Positions 26,785 through 36,156 are shown, counted from the stretch's first letter. The stretch: DNA of 61,643 bases from an uncultured Acetatifactor sp. (GCA_947586055.1 CANPXL010000016.1:1-61643), one strand, 5' to 3'. The notes: generated by a model not told the origin, from the sequence alone. Numbers and translations are program-made.

Positions 26785-27951
26785 ATGGGATTCTGGAAGA
26801 GACTTTTCGGCAGGACCGATGAGGAAAACCTGTTCCCCGGGGACGACTGGGAGAGCGCGGATGTTGTTGGCAGCGTGGACTTTTCGGACGGGGAACAGCG
26901 AAGGCAGTATGTGGAGGATTGTCTGGAGAAGGCGGCGGAGGCCGCAAAGGAGATCAATCTGCTGAGCGGCGAATATACTCAGGTTACGTCCTGCCTTACG
27001 GACATCGAGGAGATCGAGGCGCTGCCGGAAGAAGAGAGGGAGGCGCTGAACGGCCTGGCAAGGCGGGCAGCGGCGCTTGGCCGGGAACGGGAACGCTATC
27101 GGGATAAAAAGGACCGCATGGCGGATTCGGATTATTACCGGATGCGCCGGCTGGAGGCGGATGTTCAGGAGGGAGTGGAAAAGCTGAAGGAATGCGAGCG
27201 TTACGGAGAACTGATCCGGCAGGACATGAAACGGCTGGACAGGGAGCGCAGCGCCTACGGCTACAGACGGGCGGAACTGACGGGAATGCTGAACAATCTC
27301 CGCGGGATGGCGGTGATCTTTCTCACCGCGCTGTCGGCCTGTGTGATCATGCTCCTTGTGCTGCAGTTTTTGTTTCATCTGGAAGTCTGGCTGGGGTACG
27401 GCATATCCGGGCTCGCGGCGGTGACCGCCATCGTCGTTCTTCTGATAAAGTACACGGATGCGGAGCGGGAAATGCACCGCGTGGAGCGGGCCGTGAACCG
27501 GCTGATCCTGCTTCAGAACAAGGTGAAGATCCGATATGTGAACAACAAAAATCTTCAGGCATACCTTTGCATGAAGTATGATACCGAAGGGGCCGTGCAG
27601 CTTGAAAAGCTTTGGAACCAGTATCTTCAGGAGAAGGACGAGCGGAAGGAATACGCGGAGGCGGAGGCAAAGCTGGATTACTACCGGAATCAGCTGCAGG
27701 CGAGAATGTCGAATTACCATATCGCCGATCCCGACAGATGGGTGAACCGGCCGGAAGCGCTGATCGACAGGAGAGAGATGGTGGAGGCGCGCCATGAACT
27801 GATCCTGAGACGTCAGGCGCTCCGCAAACAGATAGATTACAACAAGGACCTTGCGGCCGAATCCCGCGGGGAGATCATGGACCTTGTAAAACGGTATCCG
27901 GAATATGCCGCGGAAATCCTGGCGATGGCGGACCGTTATGAGGACGTCTGA
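26785..27951 (+). CDS. Coiled-coil membrane protein with paired transmembrane helices
   Basis: A 388-residue protein without a family I know. Residues about 30-170 form a highly charged coiled coil. Two membrane helices follow near residues 173-195 (MAVIFLTALSACVIMLLVLQ) and 203-222 (GYGISGLAAVTAIVVLLI). A second coiled coil runs from about 228 to the end. Both coiled coils should lie on the cytoplasmic side, joined by a membrane hairpin. ATG 26785 has AGGAG eight bases upstream; the ATG at 26779 is too close to it. As the last gene of the cluster it may anchor the DUF5717/DUF5716 machinery to the membrane. Confidence 0.8.
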   Translation: MGFWKRLFGRTDEENLFPGDDWESADVVGSVDFSDGEQRRQYVEDCLEKAAEAAKEINLLSGEYTQVTSCLTDIEEIEALPEEEREALNGLARRAAALGRERERYRDKKDRMADSDYYRMRRLEADVQEGVEKLKECERYGELIRQDMKRLDRERSAYGYRRAELTGMLNNLRGMAVIFLTALSACVIMLLVLQFLFHLEVWLGYGISGLAAVTAIVVLLIKYTDAEREMHRVERAVNRLILLQNKVKIRYVNNKNLQAYLCMKYDTEGAVQLEKLWNQYLQEKDERKEYAEAEAKLDYYRNQLQARMSNYHIADPDRWVNRPEALIDRREMVEARHELILRRQALRKQIDYNKDLAAESRGEIMDLVKRYPEYAAEILAMADRYEDV

Positions 27952-27973
27952 TCCTCTCCGGGCACAATGCCTA

Positions 27974-28002
27974 TTGATTTCTGCGTTTCGGTAGGCTATA
28001 AT
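27974..28002 (+). promoter_or_regulatory. Predicted sigma-A promoter of the pur operon
   Basis: TTGATT at 27974-27979 and a perfect TATAAT at 27997-28002 are 17 bases apart. The -10 box lies 117 bases upstream of the purC ATG. Confidence 0.75.
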
Positions 28003-28071
28003 GTCAGCATGGAAACGGAAGTCCAAAGCAGATGCGCGGGCAGGAGGAAGAGTCTGCGCCGGGCAGGAACC

Positions 28072-28089
28072 GGAGCCGCGGGCGGCTCC
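28072..28089 (+). promoter_or_regulatory. Stem-loop in the purC leader
   Basis: GGAGCCG at 28072-28078 pairs with CGGCTCC at 28083-28089 around a four-base loop, 30 bases before the purC start. No T-run follows, so it is not a terminator. I see neither a guanine-riboswitch nor a ZTP-riboswitch core here. Confidence 0.35.
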
Positions 28090-28119
28090 TGAAAAACAGT
28101 TGCAGCAGGGAGGTTTACG

Positions 28120-28824
28120 ATGAAAAAGATGGAACAGCTCTATGAAGGCAAGGCAAAAAAAGTATTTCTGACGGATGATCCCGATGTGCTGATCGTGGAT
28201 TACAAGGATGACGCCACCGCGTTTAACGGCGTAAAAAAGGGCACCATCGTGGGCAAGGGCGTCATCAACAACAAGATGACGAACCATGTCTTTCAGCTTC
28301 TGGAAAAGGAAGGGGTCCCCACCCATTTCATAAAGGAGCTCAGCGACAGAGAGACCGCGGTTAAGCGCGTTGAGATCGTTCCGCTGGAAGTGATCATACG
28401 AAACGTGGCGGCGGGAAGCTTCTCCAAGAGACTGGGCGTTCCCGAGGGTACGCCGTTTGCCGAGCCTACCATCGAATTTTCCTATAAAAACGACGAACTG
28501 GGCGATCCTCTGATCAACGATTCTTTTGCCAGAGCGCTGAATCTTGCCACCTGGGAAGAGATCGAGACCATCAAAAAGTATGCCTTTCAGGTGAACGACG
28601 TGCTGAAGGCGTATTTCCTTCAGGCAGGCATCCGGCTCATCGACTTTAAGATCGAGTTCGGCCGCTATCATGGACAGATCATTCTCGCGGACGAGACGTC
28701 GCCCGACACCTGCAGGCTGTGGGATGTAAACACCAACGAGAAACTGGACAAGGACCGGTTCCGCCGGGATCTCGGAAACGTGGAGGAAGCTTACAACGAG
28801 GTATTCCGGCGTCTCGGCCTGTGA
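28120..28824 (+). CDS. purC: Phosphoribosylaminoimidazole-succinocarboxamide (SAICAR) synthase
   Basis: A 234-residue enzyme joining CAIR and aspartate with ATP in purine synthesis. The N-terminus [13 protein letters not shown] is the ATP-binding strand pattern of Pur[14 protein letters not shown] (near 89-101) and [10 protein letters not shown] with [13 protein letters not shown] (near 175-205) are signature segments. Length is normal for the family. The ATG has GGGAGG upstream. It is the first gene of a plus-strand purine cluster with purF and purB, which follow without a recognisable terminator. Confidence 0.97.
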   Translation: MKKMEQLYEGKAKKVFLTDDPDVLIVDYKDDATAFNGVKKGTIVGKGVINNKMTNHVFQLLEKEGVPTHFIKELSDRETAVKRVEIVPLEVIIRNVAAGSFSKRLGVPEGTPFAEPTIEFSYKNDELGDPLINDSFARALNLATWEEIETIKKYAFQVNDVLKAYFLQAGIRLIDFKIEFGRYHGQIILADETSPDTCRLWDVNTNEKLDKDRFRRDLGNVEEAYNEVFRRLGL

Positions 28825-28970
28825 CGGATCAACTTACAGGCTGGTATCCGGTTACATAAAATTTTCCGGCAAAGGCGCCGGGTCCGCGGGGATCCTGCGC
28901 CCTGCAGATTTGTTGCGGACAGTGTGCGTTGAGCCTTAAATTCCGATTTCAGAATGGAGAGGAAAGAAAA

Positions 28971-30419
28971 GTGGCGGAACAGATTTCAATTCAGACACAG
29001 GACGATGACAGACTGCGGGAAGCGTGCGGTGTGTTCGGAGCTTATGATTTTGGCGGCGGCGATGTGTCCGCCACCATTTATTATGGCCTTCTGGCACTTC
29101 AGCACCGCGGTCAGGAGAGCTGCGGCATTGCCGTCAGCGATACGGCGGGGCCCAGAGGGAAGGTGCTTTCCGCCAGGGAGATGGGGCTGGTAAACGAAGC
29201 GTTTACGCCGGAGCATCTGGAAAAACTGAAGGGCGATATCGGCGTAGGACACGTCCGGTATTCCACGGCCGGAAGCTCTACCCGGGAAAACGCCCAGCCG
29301 CTGGTCCTCAATTATGTCAAGGGAACGCTGGGACTGGCCCATAACGGCAACCTGATCAACGCGCCGCAGCTGCGGCGGGAGCTGGAGCACACGGGGGCTA
29401 TCTTTCAGACCACCATCGACTCGGAGGTCATCGCCTATCATATCGCAAGAGAGCGTCTGAATTCCAAAACCGTGGAAGAGGCCGTGGGAAGGGCCATGAA
29501 AAAGATCAAGGGGGCCTATTCCCTGGTGATCATGTCGCCCCGGAAGCTCATCGGCGCCAGAGACCCTTTCGGGTTCCGGCCGCTGTGCATCGGGAAGAGG
29601 GACAATACCTGGCTTCTGGCCAGCGAAAGCTGCGCTCTGGACACCATCGGGGCGGAGTTTGTGCGCGACGTCCGGCCGGGCGAGATCGTGACCATCTCTC
29701 CGGAAAAGGGGCTGGAATCCTTCATGAGCCACGCCGCCCCCGAGGAGAAGCACGCCCGCTGTGTGTTTGAATATATTTATTTCGCCCGTCCGGACAGCAT
29801 TCTGGACGATGTGAGCGTGTACCATTTCCGGATCATGGCCGGGAAGTACCTCGCCATGGATTCCCCTGTGGAGGCGGATCTTGTGGTGGGCGTGCCGGAG
29901 TCCGGAAACTGCGCGGCTCTGGGGTATTCGCTTCAGTCCGGGATCCCGTACGGGACCGCTTTTGTCAAGAACGCTTATGTAGGACGGACGTTTATCAAGC
30001 CGAAGCAGAAGAGCCGGGAGAGCAGCGTGCAGGTCAAGCTGAACCCGATCCGGGAAGCGGTGGAGGGAAAGCGGATCATCATGATCGACGATTCCATCGT
30101 CCGGGGGACAACCTCCGACCGGATCGTCAGGATGCTCCGTCAGGCCGGCGCCAGGGAAGTGCACATGCGCGTCAGCTCCCCGCCCTTCCTCTGGCCCTGT
30201 TACTTCGGGACGGATGTACCGGCGAGGGAACAGCTTATCGCTTATAACCGTGATGTGCCGGAAATCTGCGGGATGATCGGAACGGACAGCCTGGCCTATC
30301 TTAAGCTGGAGCGCCTGCAGGAAATCATGGGCGACCGGCGGATCTGCACCGGATGCTTTACAGGAAAGTACCCGATGGAGCCGCCCTCAGAAGATATCAG
30401 AGGCGAGTTTGAAAAATAG
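28971..30419 (+). CDS. purF: Amidophosphoribosyltransferase
   Basis: A 482-residue committed-step enzyme of purine synthesis, making phosphoribosylamine from PRPP and glutamine. A short propeptide of 18 residues precedes the nucleophile Cys in EACGVFGAYDF, as in the Bacillus-type enzyme. The Ntn amidotransferase domain is followed by a PRTase domain with IIMIDDSIVRGTT. Four likely Fe-S ligands are present: Cys in KHARCVFEY, Cys in FLWPCYFGTD, and the pair in ICTGCFTG. The start is GTG 28971 with GAGAGGA upstream; a TTG at 28929 would add 14 residues with a poorer site. It lies 146 bases after purC. Confidence 0.96.
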   Translation: MAEQISIQTQDDDRLREACGVFGAYDFGGGDVSATIYYGLLALQHRGQESCGIAVSDTAGPRGKVLSAREMGLVNEAFTPEHLEKLKGDIGVGHVRYSTAGSSTRENAQPLVLNYVKGTLGLAHNGNLINAPQLRRELEHTGAIFQTTIDSEVIAYHIARERLNSKTVEEAVGRAMKKIKGAYSLVIMSPRKLIGARDPFGFRPLCIGKRDNTWLLASESCALDTIGAEFVRDVRPGEIVTISPEKGLESFMSHAAPEEKHARCVFEYIYFARPDSILDDVSVYHFRIMAGKYLAMDSPVEADLVVGVPESGNCAALGYSLQSGIPYGTAFVKNAYVGRTFIKPKQKSRESSVQVKLNPIREAVEGKRIIMIDDSIVRGTTSDRIVRMLRQAGAREVHMRVSSPPFLWPCYFGTDVPAREQLIAYNRDVPEICGMIGTDSLAYLKLERLQEIMGDRRICTGCFTGKYPMEPPSEDIRGEFEK

Positions 30420-30449
30420 TTGGAGAAATGGAAGAAGGAGACAATTTTA

Positions 30450-31910
30450 ATGCGTACAGACAGCACTGACAGATACCAGAGCCCTCTTTCCGAGCGCTAC
30501 GCCAGCAGAGAGATGCAGTATATTTTTTCGCCGGACATGAAATTCCGCACCTGGCGCAGGCTCTGGATCGCCCTGGCCGAGACGGAAAAGGAGCTGGGGC
30601 TTTCCCAGAACGGCGTTCCCGTTATCACGCAGGAGCAGATCGACGAGCTGAAGGCCCACGCGGAGGACATCAATTATGAGGTGGCGAAGGCCCGGGAAAA
30701 GGAAGTGCGCCACGACGTGATGAGCCATGTCTACGCCTACGGGCAGCAGTGCCCCAAAGCGGCGGGGATCATCCACCTTGGCGCCACCTCCTGCTATGTG
30801 GGGGACAACACGGACATTATTGTGATGACGGAAGCGCTGAAGCTGGTCAGAAAGAAGCTGGTGAACGTCATCGCAAAGCTGGCGGATTTTGCGGACAGAT
30901 ATAAGGCGCTGCCCACGCTGGCCTTTACGCACTTTCAGCCCGCACAGCCCACTACTGTGGGAAAGCGCGCAACGCTTTGGATCCAGGAATTTTCCATGGA
31001 TCTGGAAGATCTGGAGTATGTGCTTTCCACCATGAAGCTGCTGGGTTCCAAGGGCACTACCGGCACCCAGGCGTCGTTTCTGGAGCTCTTCTGCGGCGAT
31101 CAGGAAACCGTTGACAAGATTGATCCCATGATCGCGGAGAAGATGGGGTTTGCGGAATGCTGTCCCGTTTCGGGCCAGACCTATTCCCGGAAGGTGGATA
31201 CCAGAGTGGCGAACGTGCTGGCGGGCGTTGCGGCCTCCGCCCATAAGATGAGCAACGACATCCGTCTTCTTCAGCATTTGAAAGAGGTGGAAGAGCCCTT
31301 TGAGAAGAGCCAGATCGGATCTTCCGCCATGGCGTACAAGAGAAATCCCATGAGAAGCGAGCGGATCGCTTCCCTGTCCAGATATGTCATGATAGATGCG
31401 CTGAATCCCGCCATCACTTCCGCGACACAGTGGTTTGAGCGGACTCTGGACGACTCCGCAAACAAGCGGATCTCCATCCCGGAGGCGTTTCTGGCTGTGG
31501 ACGGCATACTGGATCTGTGTCTGAACGTAGCGGACGGGCTGGTGGTCTATCCGAAGGTGATCGAAAAGCATTTGAGAAGCGAACTGCCTTTCATGGCAAC
31601 GGAGAACATCATGATGGACGCCGTAAAGAACGGCGGAAACCGTCAGGAGCTGCACGAGCGCATCCGGGAGCTTTCCATGGAAGCGGCCCGGAACGTGAAG
31701 GCGGAGGGAAAGGAAAACAATCTGCTGGAGCTGATCGCGGCGGATCCCGCCTTCAACATGACGCTGGAGGAACTGGGAAAGGCAATGGAGCCGGAGCGGT
31801 ATGTGGGACGCTCCAAAGAACAGGTGGAAGCGTTTCTGGGCGGCGTGATCCGGCCGCTGCTTGAGAAGAACAGAGAACTGCTGGGGCTTAGGGCGGAGAT
31901 TAACGTGTGA
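30450..31910 (+). CDS. purB: Adenylosuccinate lyase
   Basis: A 486-residue member of the fumarase/aspartase superfamily. It cleaves SAICAR and adenylosuccinate, releasing fumarate. HLGATSCYVGDNTD (near 110-123), THFQPAQPTTVGKR (near 164-177) and the signature loop GSSAMAYKRNPMRSER (near 290-305) are clear. ATG 30450 has AAGGAG nine bases upstream and starts MRTDSTDRYQSPLSERYAS. It follows purF closely and precedes a PurF-like gene by 36 bases, so it belongs to the same transcription unit. Confidence 0.97.
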   Translation: MRTDSTDRYQSPLSERYASREMQYIFSPDMKFRTWRRLWIALAETEKELGLSQNGVPVITQEQIDELKAHAEDINYEVAKAREKEVRHDVMSHVYAYGQQCPKAAGIIHLGATSCYVGDNTDIIVMTEALKLVRKKLVNVIAKLADFADRYKALPTLAFTHFQPAQPTTVGKRATLWIQEFSMDLEDLEYVLSTMKLLGSKGTTGTQASFLELFCGDQETVDKIDPMIAEKMGFAECCPVSGQTYSRKVDTRVANVLAGVAASAHKMSNDIRLLQHLKEVEEPFEKSQIGSSAMAYKRNPMRSERIASLSRYVMIDALNPAITSATQWFERTLDDSANKRISIPEAFLAVDGILDLCLNVADGLVVYPKVIEKHLRSELPFMATENIMMDAVKNGGNRQELHERIRELSMEAARNVKAEGKENNLLELIAADPAFNMTLEELGKAMEPERYVGRSKEQVEAFLGGVIRPLLEKNRELLGLRAEINV

Positions 31911-31946
31911 CGTGTGGCGAACGCGCGGGAAAGGCATGGAACGGAT

Positions 31947-33353
31947 ATGGGTGGTTTTTTTGGAGTAGCGGCGAAAGAGGACTGCGTTTTCGATCTGTTT
32001 TTCGGCACGGATTATCATTCTCATCTTGGGACGAGACGTGCGGGAATGGCTGTCTACAGCGCGGATTCCGGTTTTGACAGGGCGATTCACAACATTGAGA
32101 ATGCGCCCTTTCGCACGAAGTTTGACAAGGATCTGAACGAGATGCACGGCAATCTCGGCATCGGCTGCATTTCCGATTATGAACCTCAGCCGCTGATGGT
32201 CCGTTCCCACCACGGAACTTACGCCATCACTACGGTGGGCAAGATCAACAATACGGAGCAGCTCATCAGCGATCTCTTTGCGGGGGGACATTCCCATTTT
32301 CTGGAGATGAGCGGCGGGGACATCAACGCAACCGAGCTGGTCGCCGCCATTGTGAATCAGGAGGAAAATCTGGTGGACGGCATCCGCCATGCCCAGGAGG
32401 TCATCGACGGCTCCATGACCATTCTGCTGATGACGCCGAAGGGAATTTACGCCGCCAGAGACAGACTGGGCAGGACGCCCGTTGTGATCGGGAAAAAGGA
32501 AGGAGCCCACTGCGTATCCTTTGAAAGCTTTGCCTATCTGAACCTGGGATATGTGGAGGAGAGGGAACTGGGACCGGGAGAGATCGTGGTGGTGACGCCG
32601 GAGGGAGTAAGGACGCTGGCCGCGCCGGGAAAGAAGATGAAGATCTGTACGTTCCTCTGGGTGTACTACGGGTATCCGTCTTCCTCCTACGAGGGGATCA
32701 GCGTGGAGCAGATGCGCTATCACTGCGGCGCGCTGCTGGCGGAGAGGGATAATGTCAGTCCCGATATCGTGGCCGGCGTGCCGGATTCCGGCACCGCCCA
32801 TGCCATCGGCTACGCGAACCGGTCGGGGATCCCGTTTTCCAGACCTTTTATCAAATATACGCCCACCTGGCCCAGATCCTTTATGCCGACCATCCAGACC
32901 CAGAGAAACCTGATCGCAAGGATGAAGCTGATCCCGGTGCAGGAGCTGATCCAGAACAAGAGCCTGCTGCTGATCGACGATTCCATTGTCCGGGGCACGC
33001 AGCTGAGGGAGACGACGGAATTTCTGTATCAGAGCGGCGCGAAGGAAGTACATATCCGACCGGCCTGCCCGCCTCTTCTGTTTGGCTGCAAATATCTGAA
33101 TTTTTCCCGTTCTTCCTCGGAGATGGACCTGATCGCGAGACGGGTGCTCAGTCAGATGGAGCGGGAAGACCGGGAGATCGACCTGAAATATTATGTGGAT
33201 CCGGACACGCCCCAGTATGCGGAGATGGTGGAGCGGATCGGAAGACAGCTGAATTTTACGACGCTGCGGTATCACAGACTGGACGACATGATCTCTTCGG
33301 TGGGGATCGACAGAGACAGGCTCTGTACTTACTGCTGGGACGGAAAGGAGTAG
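31947..33353 (+). CDS. PurF paralogue lacking the N-terminal catalytic cysteine
   Basis: A 468-residue protein with the full PurF layout: an Ntn-like glutamine amidotransferase domain and a PRTase domain with LLLIDDSIVRGTQ. Its N-terminus is MGGFFGVAAKEDC, so the residue after Met is Gly where PurF has its nucleophile Cys. The glutaminase should be dead or altered. The Fe-S-type cysteines are kept (KICTFLW, LLFGCKYLN, LCTYCWDG). DYHSHLGTRRAGMAVY replaces the RGQES region. ATG 31947 is chosen by homology to similar clostridial proteins; a GTG at 31914 would add 11 residues and neither start has a strong ribosome site. It may be a regulator, an ammonia-dependent enzyme or a new transferase. Confidence 0.88.
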   Translation: MGGFFGVAAKEDCVFDLFFGTDYHSHLGTRRAGMAVYSADSGFDRAIHNIENAPFRTKFDKDLNEMHGNLGIGCISDYEPQPLMVRSHHGTYAITTVGKINNTEQLISDLFAGGHSHFLEMSGGDINATELVAAIVNQEENLVDGIRHAQEVIDGSMTILLMTPKGIYAARDRLGRTPVVIGKKEGAHCVSFESFAYLNLGYVEERELGPGEIVVVTPEGVRTLAAPGKKMKICTFLWVYYGYPSSSYEGISVEQMRYHCGALLAERDNVSPDIVAGVPDSGTAHAIGYANRSGIPFSRPFIKYTPTWPRSFMPTIQTQRNLIARMKLIPVQELIQNKSLLLIDDSIVRGTQLRETTEFLYQSGAKEVHIRPACPPLLFGCKYLNFSRSSSEMDLIARRVLSQMEREDREIDLKYYVDPDTPQYAEMVERIGRQLNFTTLRYHRLDDMISSVGIDRDRLCTYCWDGKE

Positions 33354-33390
33354 ACGGGCGTCTCTGTGTCTGATGAAGAGGAGTTAAAGC

Positions 33391-34119
33391 ATGTTAAGGC
33401 TTTTTTATGTGATCTTTGTCTCCCTGCCCTATGAACTGTACTACATTTATAAGGCGCGCCGCATATCGAGAAACAGGGAGAAGCATACGGAAGAGGAATG
33501 CTACCGAATCGCGCGGAAATGCATCCGTATCATGATGCGAAACGGAAGAATTGAAACAAAGGCCTACGGGACGGAGCTTCTTCCCAGCGAGGGCGGTTAT
33601 GTCATGTATTCCAACCATCAGGGGAAGTATGATACGCTGGGGATCATGAGCGCCCACAAGAAGCCCTGCACCATTGTCATGGACGCTTTCCGGTCGAAGC
33701 TTCCCATCGCAAATTCCTTTGTGGATCTGGTGAACGGAAGCAGGCTGGACAAGTCGGACATGAAAAAACAGATGAAGACGGTCTTAAAGATCGCGGAAGA
33801 GGTCAGGAACGGACGCCGGTACATTGTGTTCCCCGAAGGCGGGTATGACCGCAACCGGAACGATCTGCAGGAGTTCCTGCCGGGGTCCTTTAAGTGCGCC
33901 ACAAAATACGGCATGCCCATCGTGCCGGTGGCGATTATCGATTCCTACAAGGTATTCGGGATCAATTCCCTGCGGAAAGTGAAAACGCAGGTTCATTTTC
34001 TCAATCCCATTTTCGCCGACGAGTATCGGGACATGAATACCCGTGAGATCGCGGAGCTGGTAAAGAAGAGGATTGCCGCGGTAATGGAACGGCAGCTCGC
34101 CGTCAGACAGGCGGTCTGA
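33391..34119 (+). CDS. plsC: 1-acyl-sn-glycerol-3-phosphate acyltransferase-like protein
   Basis: A 242-residue membrane-associated acyltransferase that should transfer an acyl chain to lysophosphatidic acid or a related lipid. One N-terminal hydrophobic segment (LRLFYVIFVSLPYELYYIY) is followed by the HX4D motif NHQGKYD with His76 and Asp81. The second motif, FPEGGYDRN, is near residue 148. ATG 33391 has GAGGAG seven bases before it. It trails the purine cluster by 37 bases and may be read from the same transcript. It ends six bases from the convergent kinase gene, with no terminator between. The exact acyl acceptor is not certain. Confidence 0.88.
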   Translation: MLRLFYVIFVSLPYELYYIYKARRISRNREKHTEEECYRIARKCIRIMMRNGRIETKAYGTELLPSEGGYVMYSNHQGKYDTLGIMSAHKKPCTIVMDAFRSKLPIANSFVDLVNGSRLDKSDMKKQMKTVLKIAEEVRNGRRYIVFPEGGYDRNRNDLQEFLPGSFKCATKYGMPIVPVAIIDSYKVFGINSLRKVKTQVHFLNPIFADEYRDMNTREIAELVKKRIAAVMERQLAVRQAV

Positions 34120-34124
34120 GAGGA

Positions 34125-35435
34125 TTATCTGCCTTTCGGCAGAACCGCTTCAAACAGGATCCTGCCGTGTTCCGGGGATTTGGCGAAGAGGGCGCCGCCA
34201 TGCAGCTCGACGATGGACTTTGCGATGGAGAGTCCCAGCCCGTAGCTGCCGTCGGAAGTCCGCGCCCTGTCCCCGCGGTAGAACCGTTCAAAAACTTTTT
34301 CCGGGTCGAAGCCTTCCGGGTTTTTACAGTCGTTTATGACCTGAAGGCGGATCGACCTGTTCGCCGTGAGTCTTACGGCGATGTTTCCCTTCTCGTCACA
34401 GTATTTGACTGCATTGTCCATAAGAATGGAGACCAGCTGGCGCAGTCTGGCCTCGTCGCCGACGCAGGAAATGCCTTCCGCAATGTCCAGAGCCAGCGTT
34501 TTTTTGTCGGAATCAATCAGGGCTTCAAAGGAACGCGCGGTGTCGCGGACGGCGTCGCTCAGGCTGAAGGAGACAAACGCGGGCTTCTGTTCCTCATCCA
34601 TCCTGGCAAGGGTGATCAGGTCCCTTACCAGACCGTTCATTTTTCCCACCTGTCTGTCAATGCCGTCGAACCATTCGCTGTCTCCGAATGTCATCCGCGC
34701 CAGTTCGTTGTCCGCGGAGATTACCGTGAGCGGGGTCTTCAGCTCGTGCCCGGCGTCCGTCACGAACCGTTTCTGGCGGGCGTAACTTTCCGCGATCGGG
34801 CGGATGGCCCGGCCGGAAGCGAAGACGAGGATAAGCAGCACCAGAAGAAAGGCGGCGGCGCCGATCAGCAGGGAAACCCATAACATCGTGAGAACCGGAT
34901 ACAGCGTGGAGGAAGCGTTTACGATGCCGATCACGGTCTCGGGAACGCCGTCCGGATCTGTCCGGGCCATTATGCGGTACCGGTAGTAGCGGTACCAGCC
35001 GTCCTGTTTTTGGCTGTCCAGAATATGGGACACAATCTCTTCAAGTCCCCCGGCGGAGTAATTCTGCGCGGCGTCCTGCCGAATTGCGGCGATGCCGCCC
35101 TGCGCGTCCAGCAGAACGACGCAGCCGTCCGCGCGCATGCGCAGGCGGTCCTCAAACCGGGGCAGAAGACGGAATCCCTGAGAGGGCTGCCGGCGCTGGG
35201 GGACATCCTGTGCCGGTCCCGCAGGCGGTCGGTCGTTTTCCGCATTTTCCGCCGGCAGGGGGCTGATCTGGGGAAGAAATCCGGATTCCGCCATCAGCAT
35301 GTCGAGATGGGAGGATAGCAGCCGGGCATTCTGCAGGATAAAAATGCCGTTTATGGCTCCCACCACGAGAAGGATCACGGCAAACAGGGCGGCCGCGGTG
35401 ATGGAGATGAATTTTCGTCTGAGCTTTGGAATCAT
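34125..35435 (-). CDS. OmpR-type sensor histidine kinase
   Basis: A 436-residue membrane kinase. A first membrane helix (about 12-35) and a second (about 183-208) enclose an extracytoplasmic sensor of about 145 residues with a Pro-rich patch. The H box is DAGHELKTPLT, the N box ILMDNAVKYC, and the G box YGLGLSIAKSIVELHGG. Its ATG at 35435 overlaps the stop of the response regulator gene by four bases, so the pair is translationally coupled and a longer start is unlikely. The signal is unknown. Neighbouring DUF1189 and VTC-operon genes are plausible targets of the pair. Confidence 0.93.
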   Translation of the reverse strand: MIPKLRRKFISITAAALFAVILLVVGAINGIFILQNARLLSSHLDMLMAESGFLPQISPLPAENAENDRPPAGPAQDVPQRRQPSQGFRLLPRFEDRLRMRADGCVVLLDAQGGIAAIRQDAAQNYSAGGLEEIVSHILDSQKQDGWYRYYRYRIMARTDPDGVPETVIGIVNASSTLYPVLTMLWVSLLIGAAAFLLVLLILVFASGRAIRPIAESYARQKRFVTDAGHELKTPLTVISADNELARMTFGDSEWFDGIDRQVGKMNGLVRDLITLARMDEEQKPAFVSFSLSDAVRDTARSFEALIDSDKKTLALDIAEGISCVGDEARLRQLVSILMDNAVKYCDEKGNIAVRLTANRSIRLQVINDCKNPEGFDPEKVFERFYRGDRARTSDGSYGLGLSIAKSIVELHGGALFAKSPEHGRILFEAVLPKGR

Positions 35436-36124
35436 GGCAGAGTCCTTTCCGGCTTCCGGCATTCCAGGCAGTAGCCCGCGCCTCTGACGGCCTTAATGCT
35501 CACGGGTGCGTTCAGCTTTTCCAGTTTTTTCCTGAGGTTGGAGATATAGACCCAGACAACGCTGACGTCCACCTGTGTGTCCCAGCCCCAGATCCGCTCC
35601 AGGAACCGTTCCGTGGAGATCACGTTTCCGGGGGACTGCATCAGAAGTTCCAGCATCTGAAACTCTCTGTTCATCAGCCGCAGATTTTCGCCGCCGCAGG
35701 TCAGCTCATAAGTGGAAAGGTTCAGCGCCAGCCCCTGAAATTCCAGGATGTCTCCGCGGTACTGGTCCCTTCTGCGGAGCATGGCTCTCACTCTGGCCAA
35801 CAGTTCGCCGGCGGCGAAGGGCTTGGGCAGATAGTCGTCCGCCCCGGCGTCCAGACCGTTTATACGGTCTTCCACCTCGCCTCTGGCGCTCAGAAGAAGA
35901 ACGGGCGTGCGGATGCCGTCCGCCCGCAGTTTTTTCAGAACCTCAAGACCGTCCATCCCGGGCATCATGACGTCGAGGATCAGCGCGTCGTAATCTCCGG
36001 CGACGGCGTAATCATAGGCGTCGCAGCCGTTTTGGACCGCGTCCGTGCTGTAGTGGCTGTGTTCCAGCAAAGCGGTCAGGGCTTTTATGATGTCCCTGTC
36101 GTCATCCGCGATCAGAAGCTTCAT
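35432..36124 (-). CDS. OmpR/PhoB-family response regulator
   Basis: A 230-residue regulator. The receiver domain has the acidic residues in ADDD (6-9), the phospho-acceptor Asp51 in LILDVMMPGMDG, and the Lys in LPKPF. The C-terminal winged-helix domain (about 125-225) shows LMNREFQMLELLM and SVVWVYISNLRKKL with VRGAGY at the end. A GGGAGG site stands before the ATG at 36124. The promoter is at 36157-36185 and a 21-base imperfect tandem repeat just upstream may be its own binding site. Confidence 0.95.
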   Translation of the reverse strand: MKLLIADDDRDIIKALTALLEHSHYSTDAVQNGCDAYDYAVAGDYDALILDVMMPGMDGLEVLKKLRADGIRTPVLLLSARGEVEDRINGLDAGADDYLPKPFAAGELLARVRAMLRRRDQYRGDILEFQGLALNLSTYELTCGGENLRLMNREFQMLELLMQSPGNVISTERFLERIWGWDTQVDVSVVWVYISNLRKKLEKLNAPVSIKAVRGAGYCLECRKPERTLP

Positions 36125-36156
36125 GGATTTTCCTCCCTTTTGCGAACCCTGTTTTC

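Noticed and set aside
28003..28119. Possible ZTP, guanine or other purine riboswitch before purC
   Set aside because: The conserved cores (for ZTP the CCGCCUGGGCA loop, for purine types the pyrimidine-rich junction) are absent. Only a small GC stem is visible.
30447..33275. A very long open frame (about 940 codons) on the minus strand
   Set aside because: It lies opposite purB and the PurF-like gene, which are certain. Its protein is rich in His, Arg, Leu and Gln in a way typical of the antisense of GC-rich genes, and has no recognisable motif.
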